From assembly GCA_963931925.1 (NCBI GenBank), contig OZ007569.1:73584118-73648117 (forward strand): a stretch of 64,000 nucleotides of DNA, written 5' to 3'. Positions within the stretch are counted from its first letter, which is position 1; each line of letters opens with the position of its first letter. The position numbers and the translations under genes were made by a program. The notes under the pieces are model-generated. The model made no database searches, was not told the origin of the DNA, and saw only the letters and a list, made by a program, of their open reading frames with translations. Of this stretch, positions 44,601 to 56,600 are shown piece after piece. Origin of the DNA: Onchidella celtica. Lineage: Eukaryota; Mollusca; Gastropoda; Systellommatophora; Onchidiidae.

Positions 44601-47600
44601 CCTTCGAAATAATTAACACATATAAACTCAGATGGGGGAAAGTTATATCGGCTTGTCGGTAAAAGGCCGGGCTTTAAAATGGCATCTCGGATGGGGGGTC
44701 TAGCATTGCTTGATCGGGAGATATCGGCATGTAAAGATATGCAGAAATTAATAGAATCGCGCTACTCAGGCAGGGCCAGTGAGCGCCTCGCCGTCACGGT
44801 AATGACCGTGGCAGACAGATATTTATTACCCCTTCATGAGGGGGTCAGCGGGAGGCTACAGCAGGCAACTAAAGTAGCGCTTTCGGTGTCTTATTAACAG
44901 CCGTGCTTACCTTTCATCTCTAGTAAATATCAGTTTTGAGTTTGAGGTTGGGGAATGTCAAAGCTACCTCTAGGTTTTCCTTCTGTTTTGAATGTGAAAA
45001 ATATTTTATAACTTATAACCAAGATAATGTCAGTGAAAAGTTGAAGTGACTTCTGTAATGTTAAATTTAAATTGTAATTCTGCCATATGAAGGCATATCT
45101 GAGTAGCTGAAGACAGGACAATTTCCTGAGTTTTTCTTCAAAATATTTTATAAGAAAACTTTTTTGTATGGGGAAAAATTTGGGGAAATTTATGTTCACA
45201 CGTTCAGTTTTTGATGGACGCTTTCATGGAAACAAAATCAAAACAGACAGGCCAATCCAAACCCGCAGTAACAGCCTGAACAACTGATATAAGAGAAATA
45301 TTTCACCCAGATAAACACTTGTATTTGGTTTTCTCAAAATTATCAAGGATAAGATGGGCGATTCTATTAGCACAGTGATGATACATGAACTACTGTCTGT
45401 TCTCAGAATATGGCAGATATGTTCACAGTCGCCTGGATTCCCCTGTGGATTCCCTGCAACCTGAAGTTGACTTCACTTCTGAATATTTAGATCATTGGGT
45501 CAGGCTGAAGAAATTTAATATAAAAGTGAGTAATTTTGTGTCTGTGAGTAATATTATATTGGTTTTGTTCAACAACCTACGTGAGCTAGATACAAGAAAG
45601 TTTGTTTTCTAAGTAATATTTCCATGTCTCATGTTGTTGTTCTGTAAGATGAAAATCTTTATGTAAAAATAGAGTAGTTGAGCTACATCTGCTTTACTTT
45701 CAAGAACGAGTAGAACACAGGAAAACTGGACTTTTACTTTCATGACAAGATTAGACTGTTGACAGTTATCCAGTTCTACTTCTTTTTTAATTATTATTGA
45801 GATTGAACGGAACTTTCATTTTTTTTCCTCTCAGTTGAGTCAGAATATTTATAACTACATAATTGCAAAAGCAATTGTTATAAAGTTTTTAAACTGTTTG
45901 TGCTTTAGCATCTAAACTTTACCAGATAATGACGATGGTGGTACAGTCCAAGTCTTATCTAACTGAAATGCAGCAAAAAAACTTAAGACAAATGCATCAT
46001 ACAATATTATATGGCATTTCTGGAATATTTTCATTTTAATTTTCATCTTATCTACAATGGTTCATTTAAAATTCAGTTGCTTAGGTGCTATACATAGATC
46101 AGGGATGCCAGTTTTCTTTGGTTTTCTGATTTTTTGGCCTTAGTGTTCCAAGTATCTTTGTTCCAGTGTATGTTGATCTGATTCACTATGTCCCTGTTCA
46201 GTGTTGTGCAAAAGTTGCATATACGACGGATAGTTTTGGTTTGGGACTTTCCTACTTGTTACTTAAAGGTGATTTACATCCTTGATATGTACAAAACGAA
46301 AATGCAGTTCCTGAGTTAAACTATTTATTTATTTTATTTTTTTTTTTTTTATATCATCCGTACAGAATTATAGAGAACAGCCAGGTTTACAACCAGACAT
46401 CAGGTGAGAGAATGTTTCCACTTTTTCCAGTGATCACATGGGGGGGTTGGTGGGTGCTTCTGGTAGGGTCTGCTTTGGACCTCTCATTCTGTTTAGTATT
46501 ATATCCTTTCTATCGTCTTGATTTTTTTCCTAGCACAATGTGACCGTTATCGTGTTGGTCAACGTGCTTTCTCCTAACTCAATCCCAAACTCCCTTAGTC
46601 ACTTTTACGTCAGTCACTGATGACCTGTGTGACCTTTATCATCAATCTGCTTATACTGACAATGGTGGTTCTATCTTTTTTTTTTTTATTTCTGTCATAT
46701 TTTTCTTGCTGTGTAAATTTGTCTGTGATGTGTAAATCATTTGTAATCTTTTCATTTCTCTCGTTGTTCCCTGTGGTGGATCAGAGATGTGACTCAGCTA
46801 AGAGAGATTCCAGCCAATGTACATTCCTTGATTTGCCGGGCAGAAGCTCTTGGTAAATTATCACAAGTCAGTGTGGATGGAATTTTGCCAAACAGGAGGC
46901 TCAACCTGGCAATGGGGCTGGCATCCATACATATTGCTCAGTATTTTGAGGTAAAGTAATATATATATATTTTGTTTTTTACAAACATTCCTGACCTGGA
47001 AGTGAAAGATGGTATAATTTCAGAACAGCTTTCTGTGAGTAAAAAAAAATAAATACAAGTCCTAATTTATTTGTAAATTTTATAAATATGTCTTTTGCCA
47101 GAATGACATGAAACAGGATTTTGCCAAGTGACTCATCAAGTTATTTTATCCTTCATATTTTTTTGTTTGGACAATTTTTCACTGGGTTCAGACCTGTTTA
47201 GTAATGTTATTTTTTACCATTGTGTCTTAAAAAATATATTTTTGTTGTTAATAATTTTTCATTGACATTGTAATTTCATCTTCCTTTTGGCCATGACTAG
47301 AATTTGTATGGCTTAAGACAGGGTATTTATTGCGAAACTTTCCATGGGCGATGAAGCTGAGATAATCCATATATTCCAACCAGTCACTAATTACATAATT
47401 TTCGTCTCCATAATTCAGGCCAAGTGGAAAGAATTGAAAGCTGTAGCCAAATCAAATTCCAATGGTAAGAGTTTTTGTGTGATGCAGCATGTGAATTGTG
47501 ATATTTTAGTTCCCTTACAGTTCACAAGAGAATATTTTGAGGATCGTGGTGTAAATTGTCCTAACTTGGTTTTTTTTTCAAATTTTTCACAAGAAGCAAG

Positions 47601-50600
47601 AAAGTGAATAACTTTCTTTATCTGACTTAACCCTAGTCCTGCAGGAGGCCAATATAGTGACGCGAGACACGGGAGGCCATTATTTTGTCCGACACGCTTA
47701 ACCGCGGGCCCTGAGGGAGGCCACATTTTTGTATAGCAACGGTGCGCCTCGCGCTTTGGTTATTCGGTTGCCAAGGCTTTCGTTGTTGTTTTTTCACGTT
47801 TTTTTCCCACACAATTTTCGCGTGTTTATCTATCCTGTCACCCCTACTATATCTAACAAAATGATACCGTCTGATTACGTTTATTACGATGCAACTATTC
47901 GCAACTATTCGTCATACTCGTGTAATAGTACTGACCGTCTGAAGTTCGAACTGGGGAAAATCTTGGGGGAACTTTTACTTTGATGCTGGTTGTCGTCTAC
48001 ATGTGAAATGAGAAGAAAGGGGCCATGTGCGTATTTGAGACGCCGTTCTACGTCTGTAATTATGAATTCCGATGTAATACTAGGGCATGCTGCATAAGGG
48101 CGTCTGTCAGTAGGTTTTTCATTTGGGAAAACTGGGAGAAAATGACCGACTTGGTTGTTGGTCGTTGTCTTTATTTGATGTGGTAATTAGAGAGATATTG
48201 TTTTCCTTTGATTAAACCGCTTTTCAGTACATGTATGTGCTCTACGACCTGGAACTGGAAATCAAATCTCTCGCTAAAACTAACATTATAGTAAGTGGAC
48301 GCTTTACATAGTAGAGGAGGGAGAAGGCAATGTCACGATACATGTGGTTTAAGCGAATGGCTTAAAAAATAATTTGTTCACCTGAATGGCCTGACATGGG
48401 GACAGAAAAAGCGCAGGGGTCTTGGGAAAATGATAAAACGTGTATTAAACGGCACGTAAATGCAGAAAATTCTTGATTTGGGCCTTCCATTTCACAATAA
48501 AACCTACTGCATATCATCACAAGTACTTTATCCAAATATCATAGGGGTCCCTTACGATTTATCCACCACTATTGTTGTTATTGCGTCCTGAAGTATACGC
48601 GATACACGTGTTCACAAGGACCCGATTGACCCGACCGCCGAGGTTATCGGCAACACGCGAACGATCGGCTGACTGGCCGCTGGCTATCCCCGCACGGGGC
48701 GTTACGTGGACGAGTTCACTCAACGCGGGACGAGGGTTAATAGTTGTGATCATTTAAAAATGTTAGTTAACCCTCAATTTTCAGAATTTAAGCCACAACT
48801 TATAATTGAGGGCTGTCAAGGGCTATGAGCCTACCAGATTTCTCAATTTTTAAAATAAACTTGAGTTACAATAATTTGCTATTGGCCTTTGATTTGAGGA
48901 CATAAGAGCTCACCGGGTCAACATGATGATGTATAAGAGAGTTAACACTAGCCCATACCAAACAAGAGCAGCAGCTTGAGATTCCTTTAGTGATATTTCA
49001 TTTCTCCCATACCAGCCATGCTTGATGCTTGAACCAGAGACACAAGATACACAGATGGATCAACTCCCCAAATGTTGTCCATATCCCTGGGCACATGTCA
49101 ACAATGTGCATCTCATCCCTTTATAAATACAGTGAAAAATAACTAGCACTCGCCATAACTCAGCAGCTAATATGCACAGTTTGTGGACCTGTACCACAGA
49201 CTAATAAATTAACCAGACTGGATGATCCCATTGTGTGACGTCACAAAAGAGCGAAAGGTCATGAACCATCCGCCATATTAGTTTTAAGGTAGCGACCGAC
49301 GCTTCAGCATAGCTACAATTTTGAATGACACCATTTTGACGCGCCTACTGAACGCGGAAGTTTGGTTCCGCACCAAGAAATTAATACATGAACAACCAAT
49401 CTTGACAAATGAAAAGAAATTTCTACTGCGAATAGAACTAGAATCGGAATTTCCCGAGCGGCGGCCATGTTGGTTATACAGTCGTCGCTCGGGAAATTCC
49501 GTAAAAAACGACACAGCCCGAAGCTCGTGTTTCCAGTCTGGTTAATTTATTAGTCTGTGACCTGTACTAAGAGAAGGAATGATTCGTCAGGCTGTCGCGG
49601 ATCGGGATTTTGGGGAATATAGATCGAGAGGTCCGCTTCCCAATCACACGAGCACAAAAAAAACAACAACAATTAAACAACTTTCACTCTAAAAACTAAA
49701 TAAATCAATTTGAGTAACAGACTGTAAAGTTTATATATCTAACAAATTCAAAGATAAAATATACAATAGATAACGAATACAATAGCAACTGAAAATGCTC
49801 AGCTAAGCTGAGGAGCAACTATGAAGTACTTAAGGCAATGTAATATGAAGTTATCTAAGTCACAATAAATTTACAGTCAAAAGAATCCGCGCCCGAGGGC
49901 GACGGATCCTGTAAGGTTTAAAGTTCTATCTCTCTTCATACTAAAACATATTTATATAGCGTCTCTGCCAGGCGCGCTCTGGTGTAGTTCACACGTGGTC
50001 GCGGGAAATGCATGTGGTCTGGCAGTACTGGTCAACAGTCTACATGTGTAGGTGGCTGTAAATTCAGCATGGAATTAAAATCTTTAGCTCACCATTCGGC
50101 CCTCACAGTGTGAGGGCTGTTGATATTAGCGCTGTGGGTTTAATGCTCAAACAAGTAGGCTTGGGCTCAGGAGCGTAGATTTCTGACAATGCTCCATCAC
50201 TGTACATATCAGCTCAATCGCTGCGTCTCTATGACTTCTCATCTGGCTGAGAGCTCGCCGTCCACCTCGTAAATGGATTGTCTACATGTGGCCCAGAACT
50301 AAGTTCTGTATGGCCTTAAATACTGGACTGCATCTGCAGCTTACCGTCTAATTCCTGGATTGTGATTGGTGCAACCACTTCTAGCTCAGCTGCCGAACTG
50401 AGTTATTTTAAGTAACAGCCCTAAGCAACGACCTTAGGTCGACATCAAAGGTCGAATCACCCAAGACAATAAAATGTAATTTTATAGCAATAAATTCTTA
50501 ACATGTTCAAAACCCCGAGCTTTTACTCTGGATCACGGTATTTTCTGTATGTCAACCGACGTCTCAACAACATTTAATTCCTACTCACCCCTTCCCTCTC

Positions 50601-53600
50601 TACTAAACCTAGTTCAAAACACGAGATATAAAAAGTGCTCAGTCATGCACACCTACGCTGTCCGTCTATCCTTCCCCACACCTTCTGTCTATCTATTATA
50701 AAAAAAACTGTCCAAAACAAATTGTTTACGAGACCAAGTTATGCTGGCTCGCACAATAATTACGTTTGTAAAAATTACTCACTGCTCTCTCACAAAAATT
50801 TAGTCAGTGGAAACATTTATGAATTAAATCTATTCTTGACAAGGCCATCCTGCATCACTGCTTGAACTTTAACAGGAGTGATGTTTTAAAATATGCCACT
50901 ATTTTGTCCTCTATAATGTTGGACCCTGTCTCAAGCCCGAGTTCTTGGTTTACCATTTTCTGTGAATGCAAGGGTGTTTAAATACATGTGTATATTCCAA
51001 ACTGATTTTTTAAAAAAATATGTAAAAATCCTGGCTCGGGAAAAAGAAAAGTATCGTACCATACACTGGTCACCATTATTTCTCTGTCTTTCTTGTATTG
51101 AGTTCATCAGTCCGCATGCATGCTTCTTTTGGGGGTTGTTTTTTTTTTTCATAGCAAGTTTACGGGTTGTTTTGATATTTTCTTTCATTGATGTAATCAG
51201 GATTTTAAACTGTCTGGTGACTTCACAGACATGATCCAGGTTGTGCAGCATGTGCAAGTTTCTTCAAATTCCCTGAATACTTTTTGTTTTGTCAGTTTTA
51301 GGTGTTTACGTTTTCAGGAATGGTGTATGCTTTGGTCAGTCAGAGATAGTTTTAATCACAAAACTTTGCTACTAAGTATTTTACATATTCTGGATAAAAA
51401 AAATTTAGGTCAAATTAATGACGATATGATGTTAAAACTTCAGCTTTTTTACAACTCGACAGCACGTCCAGCACCTCTCTGTATTGTTGTGTTTATCAAT
51501 TCATGCTTATTTGTTTCCAGAAAAGGTCATCCACAGTTGGAGGGAGTTGTTTAGCATTGGTATCTACTATAGAAGGCTTGCCAGTTTGGATCAGCCAATA
51601 TTGTGGGTGGACAGATTGCCAGCTTACAGAAGCAAGGAAGGTTTTAGATCAGACATTCCATTTGTCAGGTAAGTTGATGAATTTCAGCCGCTACTCTGCT
51701 TTTGTTTCATTTTGTGCATTGTTTACTGGGAAATCCTTATCTGATGTTAGAAGAGACTGAATACACCAAGCTGATTATTTTCAGTTCCAATGATGGAGTC
51801 ATTAACAAATAATGCAGTCAAGTTTTTATAAATGGATTTTACAGACTACAGATAGTCCGTCATATCCCAAAAACTCCAGAGAACTCCTGACATTTTCATA
51901 TTTGGGTCAATGCCAAAAAGCTCTCTTTTTCACATATGCCTTTTTGTGATCGTGTTATTTCAGTCATTTTTGCTCCGATTTGTGTTTTCTTTGTGCATAG
52001 TTATTCAAAATTGATCCAACAACCTGCATGAGCAAGATCATCACAGTTGACTCTCTCATTTTCTTCGAATTTGAATTTGATTTTGGAAAAATGGCTGATT
52101 TTTTACATTTTCAAAATGGACACATTGTATGGGACCTCAGAAAAACCAAAATAAAAGGGTATTTTGTTTTATCTGTGGATTCTAGCAGGTATGTTTTGTT
52201 TAGAGTGATAAATCAAGATGACAATACTGAACAAAAAAAGTTTCTGCATGGGCTTAGAAAGTGATAAGTGCTAGTTTTAAAAAAAGTGGCTGGACGTTAC
52301 TTGTGGTGTCACGCTTTTAATGAAAAAATAAAAGCCTACTGTGAAATACCTCAATGTAATAGCAGGTTAACCATGTGTTCCAATAACATGTTATCCTTCA
52401 AATAATGGGAATTGTTGCCTTTGGCTGGTCAGTTTTCAGCTGCAAAGGCTTCACAAAGAAAGTTTGAGAAATCATGTATTTTGTAGTCACACCGTAACAT
52501 CCAGCCACATTGCAAGAATACAGTCATTTCATTTTCCCAGTCCATCTAAACAGGTCTTTGGTAGTTTGTATGTAGTCCTTCTCATATGGGGAGCACAGGA
52601 TGGTGTTTTCAAGATGAAGAAATGCAACAAGTCTCCAGAGACATTGAAATTTTTGTCGTCACACTATATTTAATAGTAACGTCCGACACGTTCCTCTATC
52701 TGTTTGTAATGACCAACATTTTTTTGGTCTCTTTTTTCTCTGATTCTTGCTCTGATAAGTTTATTTGCAACATGTTCCCTAAAAATGCATTTTCCCAGCC
52801 CCAGCAATGAACACAGGATGAAAAATGAGAAATCTGGCACTGTGAATGGCCACCATCACTAGAGTTTCTATAATCATGATGGCATTATCCTTGATTTTAC
52901 TGGAATTAAATTCAAGTTATCTTGGCTGTCCACGCTAACTGAAGTACTATGTCCATTGTATTGTCACTGTATATTTAACAATTACATACTTGCTTAAAAA
53001 TGGGGATTTACATTACTTTTCATGGTTTGTCATCCTGTAACGTCCAGCACAAAATAAAGAAATAAAGTCATCTAATTTTTGTAGTCCCAATAATAAATCC
53101 AAATTATCTTAGCTGCCATTGCTAACTAAAGTATTATGTCCATTGTATGGTCACTGTATATTTAACAAGTAAATATTTGCTTAAGAATGGGGAATTACAT
53201 TACTTTTCATGGTTTGTCATCCTGTAACGTCCAACACAAAATAAAGAAATAAAGTCATCTAATTTTTGTAGTCCCCATCCAAATTATCTCGGTTATCAAT
53301 GCAAACTGAAGTACTATGTCCATTGTATTGTCAACCGTATTTAACCATTAAATACTCGCTTAAAAATGGGGAATTACATTACTTTTCAATGTTTGTCATC
53401 CTGTAACGTCCAACACAAAATAAACAAATAAAGTTATCTAATTTTTATAGTAGCAATTATAAATCCAAATTAACGGGTAAAATTAGTAAATTTAAATCAA
53501 GTCTCGATAGGAGCAGTAGTGCATGATAAAATCTGTCCTCATTAACAACACTGTAAAAACTTTAATTTTGCCTTTTGTGGCGGACGTTACTGTGACTACA

Positions 53601-56600
53601 AAAGAGCAGCATTTTTTGTGCATTAAGTGCAATCTTTTATACATTATTGAAACTTTTGGCTAACAATAATGATTTTAACACTCAATTACAGGTGAAATGT
53701 GCATTCTTTGCCATATTATTATTAGTGACTTTATTGCTACTTTTCTGTCATCACAGAAATGTCCGACACGTTTCACTTTCATGTGAAAATCATCCCATTT
53801 CACCAAATTAAGAACAGTTACAGCCATAAAACTTATAAAATCTGAAACAAAGATGGTTAAAGTGTCACAGAATGTGTCTCTTTTCCCCTTTGTGTGTTGT
53901 ACATTTTTCAGTCCCTCTGTCCATGTTTCTATTGGACCTTTTTGGCACTGACCCATTTGCAAATTAAAGTTGAATCTTCCTGGTTGTGCAGAATATAAAC
54001 GTATTTGCCTCTTTTGCCCAAAGAGCTATAAGATGCCAGAGGTAGTCAGTGATCTGGTTTTTATTCTTTGCTTGTTTTGATCTAAATACAGCACTCTGTG
54101 AATGTTATATTTGAATAGGTCAGTAGAACTTGCATGGTTTACTTTTGTACAGACTCACTGACCTAGATATAACCTTGTTCTGATTTGTTGGCAGGGGTTC
54201 GGTCACCAATGGCAAAGTGACACCATATTTTGAGCTGGCCTTTAAATTGGCCAAGACAATGCTGGAACATTATTCACGGTAAGGAAGGAAACCTATATAT
54301 GCTTTGATTTTAAATTTACTTTTTTCCTTTCGTAATAATATTTCATCTGTTTCTTATGTTTACTGTTGATGGGTCATCATAGTTTTCTTACAAGACTTTC
54401 AATGAGTACTGACTTCCATAGAAAATTGCTGTTCTCTTTGAGACACCTAGTTGTTCTACGTATTAGATCAAGCCAGCAGTGTCCCCTAAGGTCTTTAAAA
54501 AACCTAAAGGTCCCTAGTTTCTCAAAATCTATTTTAGGGCTTGCAGAAGTTTGCAAATTTTCAAAATCTTTCCAAATATAAAAAGTCCTTTAAATACCAG
54601 ACCATCATAACTTTCTTTTCTATGTTGCGGTATGGCAAGTTTCACTCATTTTTTTTCTTAATTCAGAGACTCGTCTTCATCGAGTTTTGATCTGTTTCAT
54701 TAGCTGATGTAATTTATCAATACTATTGAAATTTTGCCACACCTGGAAAGCAAGTTCTGCAGTGAACAAAGCCCAGTATCCAATCTTTTCACACAGGGAT
54801 GGAGCAATAAAATACTCTGGCCTGAAGGAGGATTTAGCCAAAGCTTCCACCTGTGATGATCTTTTAAATGTAGCCAGGGTGAGTCCCAGACATATTACAT
54901 TATTTGTTTTTGTTTTTTCTTTCTCATTCAAGATTGGGTTTGTTTAGCCAAGTTAAATCTGACCAAGATTAGGTAATCTGTTCAATCAAAGGAAGAATGT
55001 CTGTGGAACTGCTCTTGGTCAGTCAAGGACAATAGTATCATGCCACGCCCAATCCAAGAAAGAACTTTATTCTGCTCTTAAATGAAAATACAGGTGCAAA
55101 CTGTTAAGTCCATGGCGGATCTTGATCATGTTAATATATACAGGTGCAAACTGTTAAGTCCAAGGCAGATCATGATCATGTTAGTATCACAGTTTGTGGT
55201 AGCTCCCTGAAGGTAGCCCATTCACCCTCATTAATTTTAATGTAAAGTCAAAATTTCAGTCTGATAGTGACAACCGATAATCAAATCTACACATAATATT
55301 TATTGCTGAGTACCAAGTATGAAAGGAAAAAAATTCATATAAAAACCTTGGCAGTTAATAATCACAAATCTGTCCACAGCGAAGACAGATTAATCCCCAT
55401 GGTTTTCTTGTGTGCACTCAAGTCCCATCCTTGCTGAGAGTGAAAGACGATACCAAATTGGACGGTGGAGTGTTGGTTCTGACAGAAGATGTGTAAGTCT
55501 TGCCTGGCTGTGCTAGTGAACATACAGATATCCCTTTTTTTGTTTTTCTTGGTGATTTTGGAACATGTGAAATATGCTGGTGACCTGACCAAGAGATAGC
55601 ATTGCATGATTGCCAACAAGGTTATCGGGCTGAGATATTTGCCATTTCCCCGTCTATCAAACAATAAATTATGACCAGAATATTTTTTGCCCTGTCAGCC
55701 TGCAATCTCCAGATAGTGTTTTGAACCCCTTGACTGCAGCGTGGATGTACACCATACATCTAAAATCGATAGTGCAAGTGTGTTGTTGCCAGACACTATA
55801 CGTCATACTGAAACCATGCAATTTGTAAGTTCATGCACTTTAAATATTTTTTTCAGCACATGGTAGCAAGAAAACGCAGCGGTGAAGATCCTAATGCTTT
55901 CTTTCAAATGATGATTTCTGGTGCTGAACTTCCTAATAATTTCGAGCTAGTCCCCTCAAATGTTTTTGAGGTTTTTTTTCATTAAAAACTGGTAAAGCTT
56001 CAGCATGTCAGATGATGGTGTGTGTTTTACTTAAAATAAATGCATATACTTCTATTCTGTTCTGAAGGAACTTCACAAAATTTGCTGAGATACAACGATA
56101 TGTGAGTGTGCATGAGAAAACCCGGCATAAGTCGGCAGAGCTGATTTTGAGAAAAACGGCTTTGAAGTGAAAATATGGGTCCGACACAAACTTCCAACTT
56201 GGCTGTTGTTTAGGGGACCGTGGCATGTTACAGGGTAAACTGCAGACGAGCAGTGAATACTACTCACTATGATCTCTATAAAGGCTTTGTAATTAGACTA
56301 CGGTCTCCTAACAAGATAAAAAAACTTCCGACTTGGCTGTTGTTTAGGGGACCGTGGCATGTTACAGGGTAAACTGTAGATGAGCAGTGAACACTACTAA
56401 GTATGATCTCTATAACGGCTTAGTTATTAGACTACGGTCTCCTAACAGCAATCGCTCCAATATTAATGGGTCAATTAGCAATTGCCACTTTTAGGATTAA
56501 ATGCTGTTTTCTCAAAATCTTGTTTTAGGGGGGTCACCGACGTCAATTTATCAGAAATGTCTTGTCTTTTATTATGTGTACAGAACTCAAAATGTCATGT

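Larger units (their letters stand above)
42789..44905. mobile_element. Candidate 2.1 kb TIR element in TTC13 intron 12
   Basis: The ends CACGGCTGTTAA (42789-42800) and TTAACAGCCGTG (44894-44905) are a 12-bp perfect inverted repeat flanked by CTTA on both sides (42785-42788 and 44906-44909). Both end zones (about 42810-42920 and 44660-44890) are GC-rich, unlike the intron around them. Short open frames at each end read outward and stop at or near the TIR. The middle holds unrelated-looking AT-rich DNA and one end of another repeat (44030-44116). No transposase is recognised, so the unit may be a coincidence. Confidence 0.4.

Noticed and set aside
47635..48766. 1132-bp insertion with an 8-bp TTAACCCT duplication
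   Set aside because: The alternative with TTAA targets and CCC termini gives inverted ends and a better join with repeat R1; the second TTAACCCT is probably chance or part of R1.
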